From: Clostridium cibarium
GTDB lineage: Bacteria; Bacillota; Clostridia; Clostridiales; Clostridiaceae
Assembly (NCBI RefSeq): GCF_014836335.1
Contig: NZ_JACSRA010000029.1
Span: forward strand, 1 to 58,917
Reading direction: 5' to 3'
DNA: 58,917 nt
The translations under genes were made by a program, and so were the position numbers. Below the pieces are notes generated by a model. The model saw only the letters and a program-made list of their open reading frames with translations, made no database searches and had not been told where the DNA came from. This document shows positions 19,217-27,399 of the stretch, piece by piece. Positions within the stretch are counted from its first letter, which is position 1, and every line of letters starts with the position of its first letter.

Positions 19217-19244
19217 AGTATAACCTACTACTTCCACTTTTCAA
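19217..19244 (-). promoter_or_regulatory. Promoter of the export locus
   Basis: On the minus strand TTGAAA (19244-19239) and TATACT (19222-19217) are spaced by 16 bases, about 40 bases upstream of the first adaptor start. Confidence 0.6.
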
Positions 19245-19371
19245 TGCTATATTGTATTTTGTTACCATATCTGTTTCTCACTATTTACTCCATAAAATAC
19301 CTATTATTGAATTGTTGCAAAAATTTCATATTATAAAGATTCAACAATATTGTCTAATAAACACTAAAAAA

Positions 19372-19410
19372 ATAACTGTAATAAGACTTATTAAATCTTA
19401 TTACAGTTAT
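19372..19410 (-). terminator. Terminator of the liv operon
   Basis: A 15-bp perfect stem (19372-19386 with 19396-19410) with a 9-base loop is followed on the minus strand by TTTTTTAG, just after the livF stop. Confidence 0.9.
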
Positions 19411-19414
19411 CAAC

Positions 19415-20125
19415 TTATAGTGCTTCTCCAAGATAAGCCTTCTTAATATCCTCATTAGCAAGAAGTTCCTTACCTGTCCCCTTTAATTTAATTGTACCAG
19501 TTTCCATAATATAACCTAAATCAGCTATTTTTAAAGCTGCATTAGCATTTTGTTCTATTAAAAGAACTGTCATACCTTCTTCATTAATCTTCTTTATTAT
19601 TCCAAATAATTCTTTTACAACTATAGGAGCCAGTCCTAAAGAAGGCTCATCCATCATTATTAACTTAGGTCTAGACATAAGAGCCCTTCCTATTGCAAGC
19701 ATCTGTTGTTCTCCACCAGAAAGAGTTCCTGCTGCTTGCCAAGTTCTTTCTTTTAACCTTGGAAAAAGTGAATATACCTTCTCTAAATCTTCTTCTACAC
19801 CTTTTTTATCCTTTCTTGTATATGCACCTATTTTTAGATTTTCCAATACTGTAAGATCAGCAAAAACCTTTCTGCCTTCTGGCACTAAAGCTATACCTTT
19901 TTTAACCATAATTTCAGTATTAAGCTTTGCTAAATCTGTCCCTTCATAACTTATAGTACCACTTTTAGTTTTAACAAGTCCTACTATAGATTTTAATGTA
20001 GTACTCTTACCTGCCCCGTTAGCTCCTACTAAAGTTACAATCTTTCCACTTGGTACTTCTAAACTTATTCCTTTTAAAGCCTCTATGCCACCATAGGCTA
20101 CTACTAAATTATCTATCTTAATCAT
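19415..20125 (-). CDS. livF: Branched-chain amino-acid ABC transporter ATP-binding protein LivF
   Basis: Second ATPase of the LIV-type importer: Walker A GANGAGKST, signature LSGGEQQM, Walker B LIMMDEPSLGLAP and LLIEQNANAAL switch region typical of LivF. ATG 20125 (MIKIDNLVVAYGG) is chosen; it overlaps the end of livG by eight bases, with a G-rich ribosome site in the livG tail. The longer in-frame start at 20149 would extend the overlap without a ribosome site. Last gene of the operon J-H-M-G-F. Confidence 0.95.
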   Translation of the reverse strand: MIKIDNLVVAYGGIEALKGISLEVPSGKIVTLVGANGAGKSTTLKSIVGLVKTKSGTISYEGTDLAKLNTEIMVKKGIALVPEGRKVFADLTVLENLKIGAYTRKDKKGVEEDLEKVYSLFPRLKERTWQAAGTLSGGEQQMLAIGRALMSRPKLIMMDEPSLGLAPIVVKELFGIIKKINEEGMTVLLIEQNANAALKIADLGYIMETGTIKLKGTGKELLANEDIKKAYLGEAL

Positions 20126-20888
20126 CTTCAGATACCCCCAAATATGCATCTATAACCTTCTTGTCATTTTGAATTTGAGAAGGTGTACCCTTAGCTATTG
20201 TAATACCATATTCAAAAACCTGTATCTTATCTGATAAGCTCATAACCATATTCATGTGATGCTCTATCATAAATATAGATAAATTGAACTTATCCTTTAT
20301 CTCCTTAACAAAGGCTGTAAGTTCATCCGTTTCTGTAGGATTCATACCTGCAGCAGGTTCATCAAGCAAAAGCAGCTTAGGATTAGTTGCAAGCGCTCTT
20401 GCTATTTCAAGTTTTCTTTGCTTACCATAAGGAAGAGAACTAGCCTTTTCATCTTTTAAATCTTGAAGACCCAATTCCTCTAAAAGAGAAATAGATTTTT
20501 CAACCATTTCCTTTTCTTCTTTTCTATACCTTGGAAGCTTTAGTATAGCTTCAATAAAATTAGATTTTATATGAACATGATTTGCAATAAGTACATTATC
20601 AAGTACACTTAGATCTTTAAAAAGTCTTATATTTTGAAATGTTCTTGCTATACCTTTTTGAGTAATTAAATCCTGCCTCATACCAGTAATATCTTTGCCA
20701 TCAAAAATTACCTTTCCATTGGTTGGGGTATAAACATTTGTGATCATATTGAAAGCCGTAGTTTTCCCAGCTCCATTCGGACCAATTAAAGATACTATTT
20801 CACCTTCATTAATTTCAAGGTTAAAATCTTTAACAGCAGTAAGACCTCCAAATTGCATGGTTGCATTTTCTACCTTTAATAATGCCAT
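20118..20888 (-). CDS. livG: Branched-chain amino-acid ABC transporter ATP-binding protein LivG
   Basis: First ATPase of the LIV importer, 256 residues. Walker A GPNGAGKTT, the LivG-typical long insert after ITQKGIARTFQNIRLF, signature region LPYGKQRKLEIARAL, Walker B LLLLDEPAAGMNP and the switch FMIEHHM. It starts three bases after the livM stop with a GGGGGG ribosome site, and overlaps livF at its end. Confidence 0.96.
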   Translation of the reverse strand: MALLKVENATMQFGGLTAVKDFNLEINEGEIVSLIGPNGAGKTTAFNMITNVYTPTNGKVIFDGKDITGMRQDLITQKGIARTFQNIRLFKDLSVLDNVLIANHVHIKSNFIEAILKLPRYRKEEKEMVEKSISLLEELGLQDLKDEKASSLPYGKQRKLEIARALATNPKLLLLDEPAAGMNPTETDELTAFVKEIKDKFNLSIFMIEHHMNMVMSLSDKIQVFEYGITIAKGTPSQIQNDKKVIDAYLGVSEDD

Positions 20889-20891
20889 TGT

Positions 20892-21947
20892 CTATTCCCC
20901 CTTCCTTCCTAAAGGTTTATCGCTTGTATATTTAAATAATGATTTCCATGTGAATTCTTTTGTTCCCATAAGTCCATTTCTAAAGAATAATACTATAACC
21001 ATTAGTAATATAGAAAAGATAACCATTCTAAGTCCTGGTATTCCAGTAAAACTAAATAATCCAAAATCAAATTGCTTTTCCATATCTAAAAATCTTAATG
21101 CTTCTCCTAAAATAGTTACAACAAAAGCTGAGATTATTGTTCCAGTAATACTTCCCATACCACCGATAACTATTATAAGAAGTATGTTGAATGTAAGAAC
21201 AAATTTGAACATATTAGGATCTATTGTCCCCATTAGATTTCCTAGAAGTCCTCCACCTACTCCAGCAAAAAAAGCTCCTGTAACAAACGCTAATGTTTTA
21301 TGTTTAAATAGACTAATTCCCATACTTTCTGCTGCAATTTCGTCTTCTCTTATGGCCTTTAAAGCTCGTCCATATGAACTATTTATAAGTGAAACTAATA
21401 TTATTATAGTTAAAATTGCTATTCCAAAGCTCCAATAAAGATTAGTAGTACGAGGAATCCCTCTTAATCCTAAAGCTCCATTAGTTAACCCTTGAGCATT
21501 ATTTAAAATTATTCTTATAATTTCTGCAAATCCTAAAGTAGCAATAGCCAAATAATCTCCTTTAAGTCTTAATGCAGGTGCTCCTATCAAAAAGGCTATA
21601 AATGCTGAAATAAGACCTGCCACAAGAAGTGCTACCGGAAATGGTATTTGAAAACTATTTAATGGAGAAATTAATGATTCCATAAAAAAGTTCTGTGTTT
21701 TTACCTTTTCTGTCATGGTTAAAAGAGCTGTCGTATAAGCACCTACAGCTATAAAACCAGCATGCCCAAGTGAAAATAAACCCGTAAATCCATTTATTAA
21801 ATTCATACTAAGACCAAGTACTGCATATACTGCACATAGGTTTAAAATTCTAATTTTATATGAGTCCAAGCTATTATTTGCAGCAAATAAGAGTAAAAAT
21901 ATAAGTGCAATAAGAGCTATATTTAAATAATTATTTCTCTTCTTCAT
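20892..21947 (-). CDS. livM: Branched-chain amino-acid ABC transporter permease LivM
   Basis: A 351-residue permease with about nine to ten hydrophobic segments and LivM hallmarks: GLSMNLINGFTGLFSLGHAGF near the N-terminus, the GAPALRLKGDYLAIATLGF loop, AIREDEIAAESMGI coupling helix and GGMGSITGTIIGA-like motif (GGMGSITGTIISA). It forms the membrane channel with LivH. Two bases separate it from livH. Confidence 0.95.
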   Translation of the reverse strand: MKKRNNYLNIALIALIFLLLFAANNSLDSYKIRILNLCAVYAVLGLSMNLINGFTGLFSLGHAGFIAVGAYTTALLTMTEKVKTQNFFMESLISPLNSFQIPFPVALLVAGLISAFIAFLIGAPALRLKGDYLAIATLGFAEIIRIILNNAQGLTNGALGLRGIPRTTNLYWSFGIAILTIIILVSLINSSYGRALKAIREDEIAAESMGISLFKHKTLAFVTGAFFAGVGGGLLGNLMGTIDPNMFKFVLTFNILLIIVIGGMGSITGTIISAFVVTILGEALRFLDMEKQFDFGLFSFTGIPGLRMVIFSILLMVIVLFFRNGLMGTKEFTWKSLFKYTSDKPLGRKGE

Positions 21948-21949
21948 AT

Positions 21950-22843
21950 TTACACCTTCTCTGTTAAATTTTTGCCCATTATTCCTGTTGGCTTAAATAG
22001 TAGTATTACTATTAAAAGTACGAAAGCAAACGCATCTCTATATCCAGTTAATCCTGGAAGAAAAGCAACTAACATAATTTCACCAATTCCTAGAATAAAT
22101 CCACCAATAACTGCACCTTTAATATCTCCAATTCCACCTATTACAGCAGCTATAAAGCACTTAAGGCCTGGAATCATCCCCATAAGGGCAACTATTTGAG
22201 GATATTTAGCTGACCACATCATAGCTCCTACTGCAGCTAGCATTGAACCTATTGCAAAAGTAAAAGATATAATTCTATTTACCTTTATCCCCATAAGCTT
22301 TGCTGTTTCAACATCTTTGGAAACTGCTCTCATAGCCATTCCCACATTAGTCTTATTAACTAAGTGTAATAAAGCAAATAATATTACTATCGTTACTATA
22401 GGAATTATAAAAGTAAGATTTTGAATAGAAACCCCACCAATAACCACTACATCTGTAAATATACTTGGAGTTGGAAAAGCCTTTGGTCTTCCTCCAAATA
22501 AAACAACCGCTAAATTTTCTAGTAAAAATGATACACCTATAGCTGATATTAAAATAGATATCTTTGGTGCACTTCTAAGTGGTCTATAAGCTGTAAACTC
22601 TATCGTCATTCCAAGTATTCCTGTTAATACAATAGCTATAATAAAAGCAAAATACCAAGGAAGATTAAATGTAGCTACTCCAAAAAATGCAAAGTAAGCT
22701 GCCATCATAAATATATCTCCATGAGCAAAATTTATAAGTTTTAAAATTCCATAAACCATAGTATAACCAATTGCTATAAGAGCATATAAACTTCCTAAAG
22801 AAATACCATTTGCCAAATGTTGCATAAATGTGTCTAATGCCAT
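21950..22843 (-). CDS. livH: Branched-chain amino-acid ABC transporter permease LivH
   Basis: A 297-residue permease with eight or so TM segments and LivH signatures: NGISLGSLYALIAIGYTMVYGILKLINFAHGD-type N-terminus (GYTMVYGILKLINFAHGD visible), AYRPLRSAPKISILISAIG, the MRAVSKDVETAKLMGI coupling helix and GGIGDIKGAVIGGF. It follows the binding-protein gene by 18 bases with a GGGGGG ribosome site. Confidence 0.95.
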   Translation of the reverse strand: MALDTFMQHLANGISLGSLYALIAIGYTMVYGILKLINFAHGDIFMMAAYFAFFGVATFNLPWYFAFIIAIVLTGILGMTIEFTAYRPLRSAPKISILISAIGVSFLLENLAVVLFGGRPKAFPTPSIFTDVVVIGGVSIQNLTFIIPIVTIVILFALLHLVNKTNVGMAMRAVSKDVETAKLMGIKVNRIISFTFAIGSMLAAVGAMMWSAKYPQIVALMGMIPGLKCFIAAVIGGIGDIKGAVIGGFILGIGEIMLVAFLPGLTGYRDAFAFVLLIVILLFKPTGIMGKNLTEKV

Positions 22844-22861
22844 ATCTTTCCCCCCAATCTT

Positions 22862-24028
22862 CTAATCTTCTGCTTTAACTGTATCAAGATAAGTAAACTT
22901 ACCATCTTTAACTACTTTTAAAACTGCATCTTTTACCGCATTATTATTTTCATCAATTGTAATTTTTCCAGCTGCTCCAGGGAAGTCTTTAGTTTTTGCC
23001 AATTCATCCCTTATTTTCACTGGGTCAGCTGAGTTGGCTCTTTTTATAGCATCTAATATAACTAAATACGAATCATATGCTAAAGCTGTAGCTGCTGCTG
23101 GTTCCTTATTATATTCTTTTCTATATGCATCTAGGAAAATTTTAGATTCCTCAGTTATAGGAGCTTCACTAGCAAAGAAAGTTGAAAGAACTGTACCCTC
23201 TACAGCATCTTGTCCTATATCTATGAATTCTGGCGCTTCCCAAGTATCCCCCCCTAGTATTGGAGTAGTTATTCCAAGTTGTCTAGCTTGCTTTACTATA
23301 AGTGCACCTTCTGTAAAGTTCCCAGGAGCGTATATTACATCTGGATTCTTACTCTTTATATTTGTAAGCTGAGCTGAAAAATCCTGATCTCCTGTATTAT
23401 AGTTAGATTTTGCTATAATAGCATCTTTATCCCCTGTAATCTTTGTAAATTCATCACTAAAGAATTTACAAATACCAACTGAGTAATCACTAGAAACTTC
23501 TGTTAAAAGAGCTACTTTTTTAGCTTTTAGCGTATTAGCTACATATCTTGCAGCAACTTTTCCTTGAAAAGGATCTATAAAGCATACTCTAAAATAGAAA
23601 TCATTACCTGCTGTTACTAAAGGATTTGTTGCAGTAGCTGCAACTGCAGGAATCTTAGCTTCCATTAGTGCATCTCCTGCTGCCATGGAATTTCCACTTC
23701 CCCAACTCCCTATAACAGCATTAACTTTTTCTTGTTCTATAAGATTTGAAGCTGCACTTGCTGCTTCAACTTTGTCCGACTTGTTATCTGCATAAACTAA
23801 TTCGATCTTTTTACCAAGCACTGTTGGATAAAGCTTGTTTGCTAGTTTTACCCCTTCTACTTCAAGCTCTCCTCCAGCTGCACTAGATCCTGTCATTGGT
23901 TCAAACACCCCAATTTTTATAACATCACTTTCAACATATGTATTAGAATCTGGCTTAGAAGAACAACCACCAAGCACTAATACTGTTGACATAGCCAGTG
24001 CTAAAAGCATAGATATTTTTCTTTTCAC
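22862..24028 (-). CDS. livJ: Substrate-binding lipoprotein of the LIV-type ABC transporter
   Basis: Extracellular lipoprotein binding branched-chain or other hydrophobic amino acids; the exact ligand is not evident. A lipoprotein signal ends at LVLGGC. The mature protein opens with IKIGVFEPMTGSSAAGGE and shows AVIGSWGSGNSMAAGDA and the type I periplasmic-binding fold of this family. GTG at 24028 is chosen: AAAGGGGG lies eight bases upstream and the lipoprotein signal begins VKRKISMLLALAM there. The longer in-frame start at 24082 lacks these. First gene of the operon. Confidence 0.92.
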   Translation of the reverse strand: MKRKISMLLALAMSTVLVLGGCSSKPDSNTYVESDVIKIGVFEPMTGSSAAGGELEVEGVKLANKLYPTVLGKKIELVYADNKSDKVEAASAASNLIEQEKVNAVIGSWGSGNSMAAGDALMEAKIPAVAATATNPLVTAGNDFYFRVCFIDPFQGKVAARYVANTLKAKKVALLTEVSSDYSVGICKFFSDEFTKITGDKDAIIAKSNYNTGDQDFSAQLTNIKSKNPDVIYAPGNFTEGALIVKQARQLGITTPILGGDTWEAPEFIDIGQDAVEGTVLSTFFASEAPITEESKIFLDAYRKEYNKEPAAATALAYDSYLVILDAIKRANSADPVKIRDELAKTKDFPGAAGKITIDENNNAVKDAVLKVVKDGKFTYLDTVKAED

Positions 24029-24202
24029 GTTTAAAGCCCCCTTTATTTCTTTTAATTGACTTACTGGCATTTTTGCAAACAATCAGTGTTTAATTATTTT
24101 TCCTAATAATAAATTAATAATTTTTAATAATTTCTGATAATTCTTTTGTATCAAAATACTATACTAAGTAATTTAATATATAAGCACTGTCGTTACTTGT
24201 AA

Positions 24203-24231
24203 ATTATACACTGTAATTTTCCTTTTGGCAA
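24203..24231 (-). promoter_or_regulatory. Promoter of the liv operon, long leader
   Basis: TTGCCA (24231-24226) and TATAAT (24208-24203) on the minus strand are 17 bases apart. Transcription would start near 24196, giving a leader of about 170 bases before the GTG. I see no recognisable riboswitch or T-box in it; the rest of the 24029-24376 gap holds only the terminator at 24303-24332. Confidence 0.6.
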
Positions 24232-24302
24232 GGACATGTGTATTTATATTGAGGACTTCTTGAAAATTTTTTTATATTTTGTCGTCTTATTTTAGTAATA
24301 AA

Positions 24303-24332
24303 AAAACTATAGTTTTTTATTACTATAGTTTT
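24303..24332 (-). terminator. Terminator of the SIMPL gene
   Basis: The 11-bp stem AAAACTATAGT/ACTATAGTTTT has an 8-base loop and a TTTTTTATT tail on the minus strand. Confidence 0.8.
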
Positions 24333-24376
24333 AATAAGAATTAAACTGTTCATTGTTCTCCATACATCATAGTTCA

Positions 24377-25048
24377 TTAGTTATATATAAATATGGCCTC
24401 AACTTCAGCCTTCACCTTATTTTCCCCTGGTTCAATAGGTGTACCTTCCCCAACGGATTTAAAAGTCATCATTTGTAATGGGGCAGTTGTTCCTGTATCC
24501 ATCTCATTTACTTGCACTGGTATGATATCAAGTTTTACTCCAAGTTTTTTAGCTATAACAACAGCCTTACTTTGAGCATCCTGAACAGCAATAGAAAGGG
24601 CTTCATAATAATATTTTTCCTCATCTAAAACAATAAAATTGATTCCACTTATGCTATTGGCTCCGCTTCTTACTGCAGCATCGATTATTTCTCCTACATA
24701 ATTAATATTTCTAATAAGCACATTTATATTATTGCTTACTTCATAACCTCTAAAAATCTGTTTTCCATCCACATAATCATAAATAGGCCTAATATTATAA
24801 TTTTGAGTTTGTATATTTTCTGGCTGAACTCCTATTCTCTTTATATTGTTTATAACTTGCTCTATTATCCTAGCATTTTCTATCTGAGCTAATTGCACAT
24901 CTTGATTTTGAATTATTACACCAATCGCTACTTCTGCTGCATCTGGTTTTACATTTACTAAACCTCTTCCTAAAACTCTAATTCTTTTACACTGATTATT
25001 ATCACAATCATATAATTTATCATTATCCTTATCTCCCAATGGGTACAT
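24377..25048 (-). CDS. SIMPL domain (DUF541) protein
   Basis: A 223-residue protein of the SIMPL/DUF541 family (BP26-like). Visible features are the opening strand IRVLGRGLVNVKPDAAEVAIGV, cited here only as VLGRGLVNVKPDAAEV, the NYNIRPIYDY segment and repeated helix-strand units. There is no signal peptide, unlike many secreted members, so it is probably cytoplasmic. Clostridial members often have this form. ATG 25048 is preferred: AAGGG lies nine bases before it but touches the first ATG at 25057. Divergent from the PASTA kinase; no functional link is evident. Confidence 0.85.
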   Translation of the reverse strand: MYPLGDKDNDKLYDCDNNQCKRIRVLGRGLVNVKPDAAEVAIGVIIQNQDVQLAQIENARIIEQVINNIKRIGVQPENIQTQNYNIRPIYDYVDGKQIFRGYEVSNNINVLIRNINYVGEIIDAAVRSGANSISGINFIVLDEEKYYYEALSIAVQDAQSKAVVIAKKLGVKLDIIPVQVNEMDTGTTAPLQMMTFKSVGEGTPIEPGENKVKAEVEAIFIYN

Positions 25049-25196
25049 GATTTTCATCCCTTAAAATAATTATATAATTTATAATATGATCATTCCCTTA
25101 AATGTCCTCACATTCCAAGGAAAACTTTACTAGTTTAGTGTAATTAATTACATATGTTATAATTCACATATTACTGTTTATTCTAGGAGGCATACA

Positions 25197-26618
25197 ATGA
25201 TAGGGACATTACTTTTAAACAGATATGAATTAATAGAGAAAATTGGGGAAGGTGGTATGGGAATTGTTTACAAAGCAAAATGCAATACCTTAAATAGATA
25301 TGTAGCTATTAAGGTATTAAAACCATACTTAAATAATCAAGTTGAAATCATAGCTAGATTTAAGAAAGAAGCACATTCAATTGCTAGCTTATCACATCCA
25401 AACATAGTTGGCATTTATGATATTGGATCAGAAAACAACATTAACTTCTTGGTTATGGAGTATATTAACGGAAAATCTCTAGATAAAATAATAAGAGAGA
25501 ACAATAAATTAAGCACATCAAAAGCTTTAGATATAGCTTCACAAATTGCTGAAGCACTTGATTTTGCTCATAGTAATAAAATTATTCATCGAGACATTAA
25601 ACCTGACAATATTTTAATTACAGAAGATAACACAGCAAAACTTACAGACTTTGGCATTGCTAAAGTAGCAAACTCTATGACTATAACAAATTCTGATAAT
25701 ATTGTGGGGTCCGTACATTATTTTTCTCCAGAGCAAGCTAAGGGTAATTTTATAGATTCTAGAACAGATATATATGCATTAGGTTCTGTTTTATACAAAA
25801 TGGTAACAGGACAAGTTCCCTTTTCAGGAGATACTTCTATAGCTGTAGCTATGATGCACATTAATAATCCTGTTACTCCACCTAAAAATATAGTTAATTA
25901 TTTACCTGAAAATATAAATGCAGTTATTTTAAAAGCATTAGAAAAAAATCCTATTGATAGATTTCAAACAGCAGGGGAATTTGCTGAAATTTTAAATTCT
26001 ATTAGAAACAATCCTGATTTAGAAGTGAACTTTGGTGAAAAGTTAATAGATAGTCCAACAATTGAAATTAGCAATTCACACACATTAATCTCACATAGTA
26101 GATATAATTCTACAGTTGTTATAGATAAAAATTCATTGAAAAAAAGGCCTACATTTTTTAATAAAATAATGTTAGTTACTGGATCAATCGCCTTAACCTT
26201 AATTGTTTCTTTTGTAGGAATTTATCTTTCCAAAGAAACAAAAGAAACTCCCTCCACTGAAACTATATCTAATCAAGAAAAAGAAAATCAAGCGGAAACA
26301 GCTACTTCCTTAGAAGAAAAGAAAACTGTTCCTTCGCTTATTGGTCAGTCTCTAGATAATGCCCAAAACATTATATTAGGTAATGGTTTTGTAATTGGTA
26401 ATATCGTAAATGAGTATAGCAATACTGTCCCTAAAGGCTCAGTTATTAATCAATCTCCTTTAGCTGATTCTCCTTACGAGAATAATGGAAAAATTAACTT
26501 AGTTATAAGTCAAGGGCCGCAACCTACTGAACCTGTTCAGCAAGTAAATGAAACTGGAACTGGAAATCAAAATGAAAAAGCTAAAGGAAAATCTAAAAAA
26601 GAAAAGAATAATAAGTAA
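25197..26618 (+). CDS. prkC: Ser/Thr protein kinase with PASTA domain (PrkC type)
   Basis: Membrane-bound eukaryotic-type kinase. Kinase domain 1-265: GEGGMG loop (17-22), K39, HRDIKPDN with D133, DFG with D151, and activation loop threonines in SMTITNSDN. A basic juxtamembrane stretch and TM (about 325-347) are followed by one PASTA domain (about 378-440, VPSLIGQSLDNAQNII) and a Lys-rich tail. Typical PrkC proteins have three PASTA domains and lie in the prpC-prkC-rsgA cluster; this one has one and stands alone, so it is probably a second, accessory kinase. It is complete. The start follows AGGAGG. Confidence 0.93.
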   Translation: MIGTLLLNRYELIEKIGEGGMGIVYKAKCNTLNRYVAIKVLKPYLNNQVEIIARFKKEAHSIASLSHPNIVGIYDIGSENNINFLVMEYINGKSLDKIIRENNKLSTSKALDIASQIAEALDFAHSNKIIHRDIKPDNILITEDNTAKLTDFGIAKVANSMTITNSDNIVGSVHYFSPEQAKGNFIDSRTDIYALGSVLYKMVTGQVPFSGDTSIAVAMMHINNPVTPPKNIVNYLPENINAVILKALEKNPIDRFQTAGEFAEILNSIRNNPDLEVNFGEKLIDSPTIEISNSHTLISHSRYNSTVVIDKNSLKKRPTFFNKIMLVTGSIALTLIVSFVGIYLSKETKETPSTETISNQEKENQAETATSLEEKKTVPSLIGQSLDNAQNIILGNGFVIGNIVNEYSNTVPKGSVINQSPLADSPYENNGKINLVISQGPQPTEPVQQVNETGTGNQNEKAKGKSKKEKNNK

Positions 26619-26646
26619 TCCAAGGGATATTTCCCTTGGATTACTT
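26613..26646. terminator. Bidirectional terminator between kinase and ECF gene
   Basis: A perfect 15-bp stem (26613-26627 with 26632-26646) with a 4-base loop lies between two convergent genes and includes the kinase stop codon. Confidence 0.85.
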
Positions 26647-26665
26647 ATTTGAAATCATATTTACT

Positions 26666-27262
26666 CTATTTTCCCACAGGCAGTAATAATCCTGCCCTTT
26701 TTAATATTGGTCTTAAAACATTATAAAGAAAACTTACTAGTATTACTGACACTACTGCATTAATAAAAGTTGCAACAACACTTACCTTTGCTAAAACTGC
26801 AGCCATCTGTTGCGGTTGTCCTAATATATATTGTTTATAAAAATACCCTACAAGTGGATCGAAAACAACATTAAATGCTAATCCACAAATTGCTGAAATA
26901 ACGGTCCATTTAAATATATATTTTTTATCATTACTTCTATCTATTTTAGCAAATTTATGTGCAACTAATCCTGTTATTAATCCAATTAATAATTTTAATA
27001 TAAAAGTTTTTGGTGCACCTAAAATATATACTGGATCAAGTACATCAGATATTGTCATTCCAATAGCCCCAGCAAAACCTCCATACCACCCACCAAGAAG
27101 CAAAGCAGCTAATACACAAAATGCATTTCCTATATGTATTGAAACTGCGTCTCCACCTGGCATAGGAATTTTTATTTGAATAAATGTAAATGAAACAAAA
27201 CATAACGCTGCAAGTATAGATGTCTGAATTAGTTTTATTATTCTTAAATTTTTACTTTTCAT
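26666..27262 (-). CDS. ECF transporter substrate-binding (S) component
   Basis: A 198-residue integral membrane protein with five to six TM segments, typical of S components of energy-coupling-factor vitamin importers. Family marks are the SILAALCFVSFTFIQIKIP N-terminus, GDAVSIHIGNAFCVLAALLLGG and a long loop before the last TMs. It would use ECF module subunits encoded elsewhere. The vitamin is not recognisable; the leader is short (about 45 bases) and has no riboswitch that could name it. The start follows AAGGGGG. Confidence 0.85.
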   Translation of the reverse strand: MKSKNLRIIKLIQTSILAALCFVSFTFIQIKIPMPGGDAVSIHIGNAFCVLAALLLGGWYGGFAGAIGMTISDVLDPVYILGAPKTFILKLLIGLITGLVAHKFAKIDRSNDKKYIFKWTVISAICGLAFNVVFDPLVGYFYKQYILGQPQQMAAVLAKVSVVATFINAVVSVILVSFLYNVLRPILKRAGLLLPVGK

Positions 27263-27312
27263 ATAATTAATCCCCCTTGTACTTATTGTTAATATACGAA
27301 AATACTTCTACA

Positions 27313-27341
27313 ATTATAGCACCAGAGGAATATACTAGCAA
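27313..27341 (-). promoter_or_regulatory. Promoter of the ECF S-component gene
   Basis: TTGCTA (27341-27336) and TATAAT (27318-27313) on the minus strand are spaced by 17 bases, about 50 bases before the start codon. Confidence 0.65.
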
Positions 27342-27399
27342 TTATACCGAGACAATTATTACATTTACTGCGTCCACTTCACATCCATTAATCAATTTT

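Noticed and set aside
24029..24200. Possible riboswitch or T-box in the 170-base liv leader
   Set aside because: No T-box UGGN motif context, specifier loop or known aptamer pattern could be seen.
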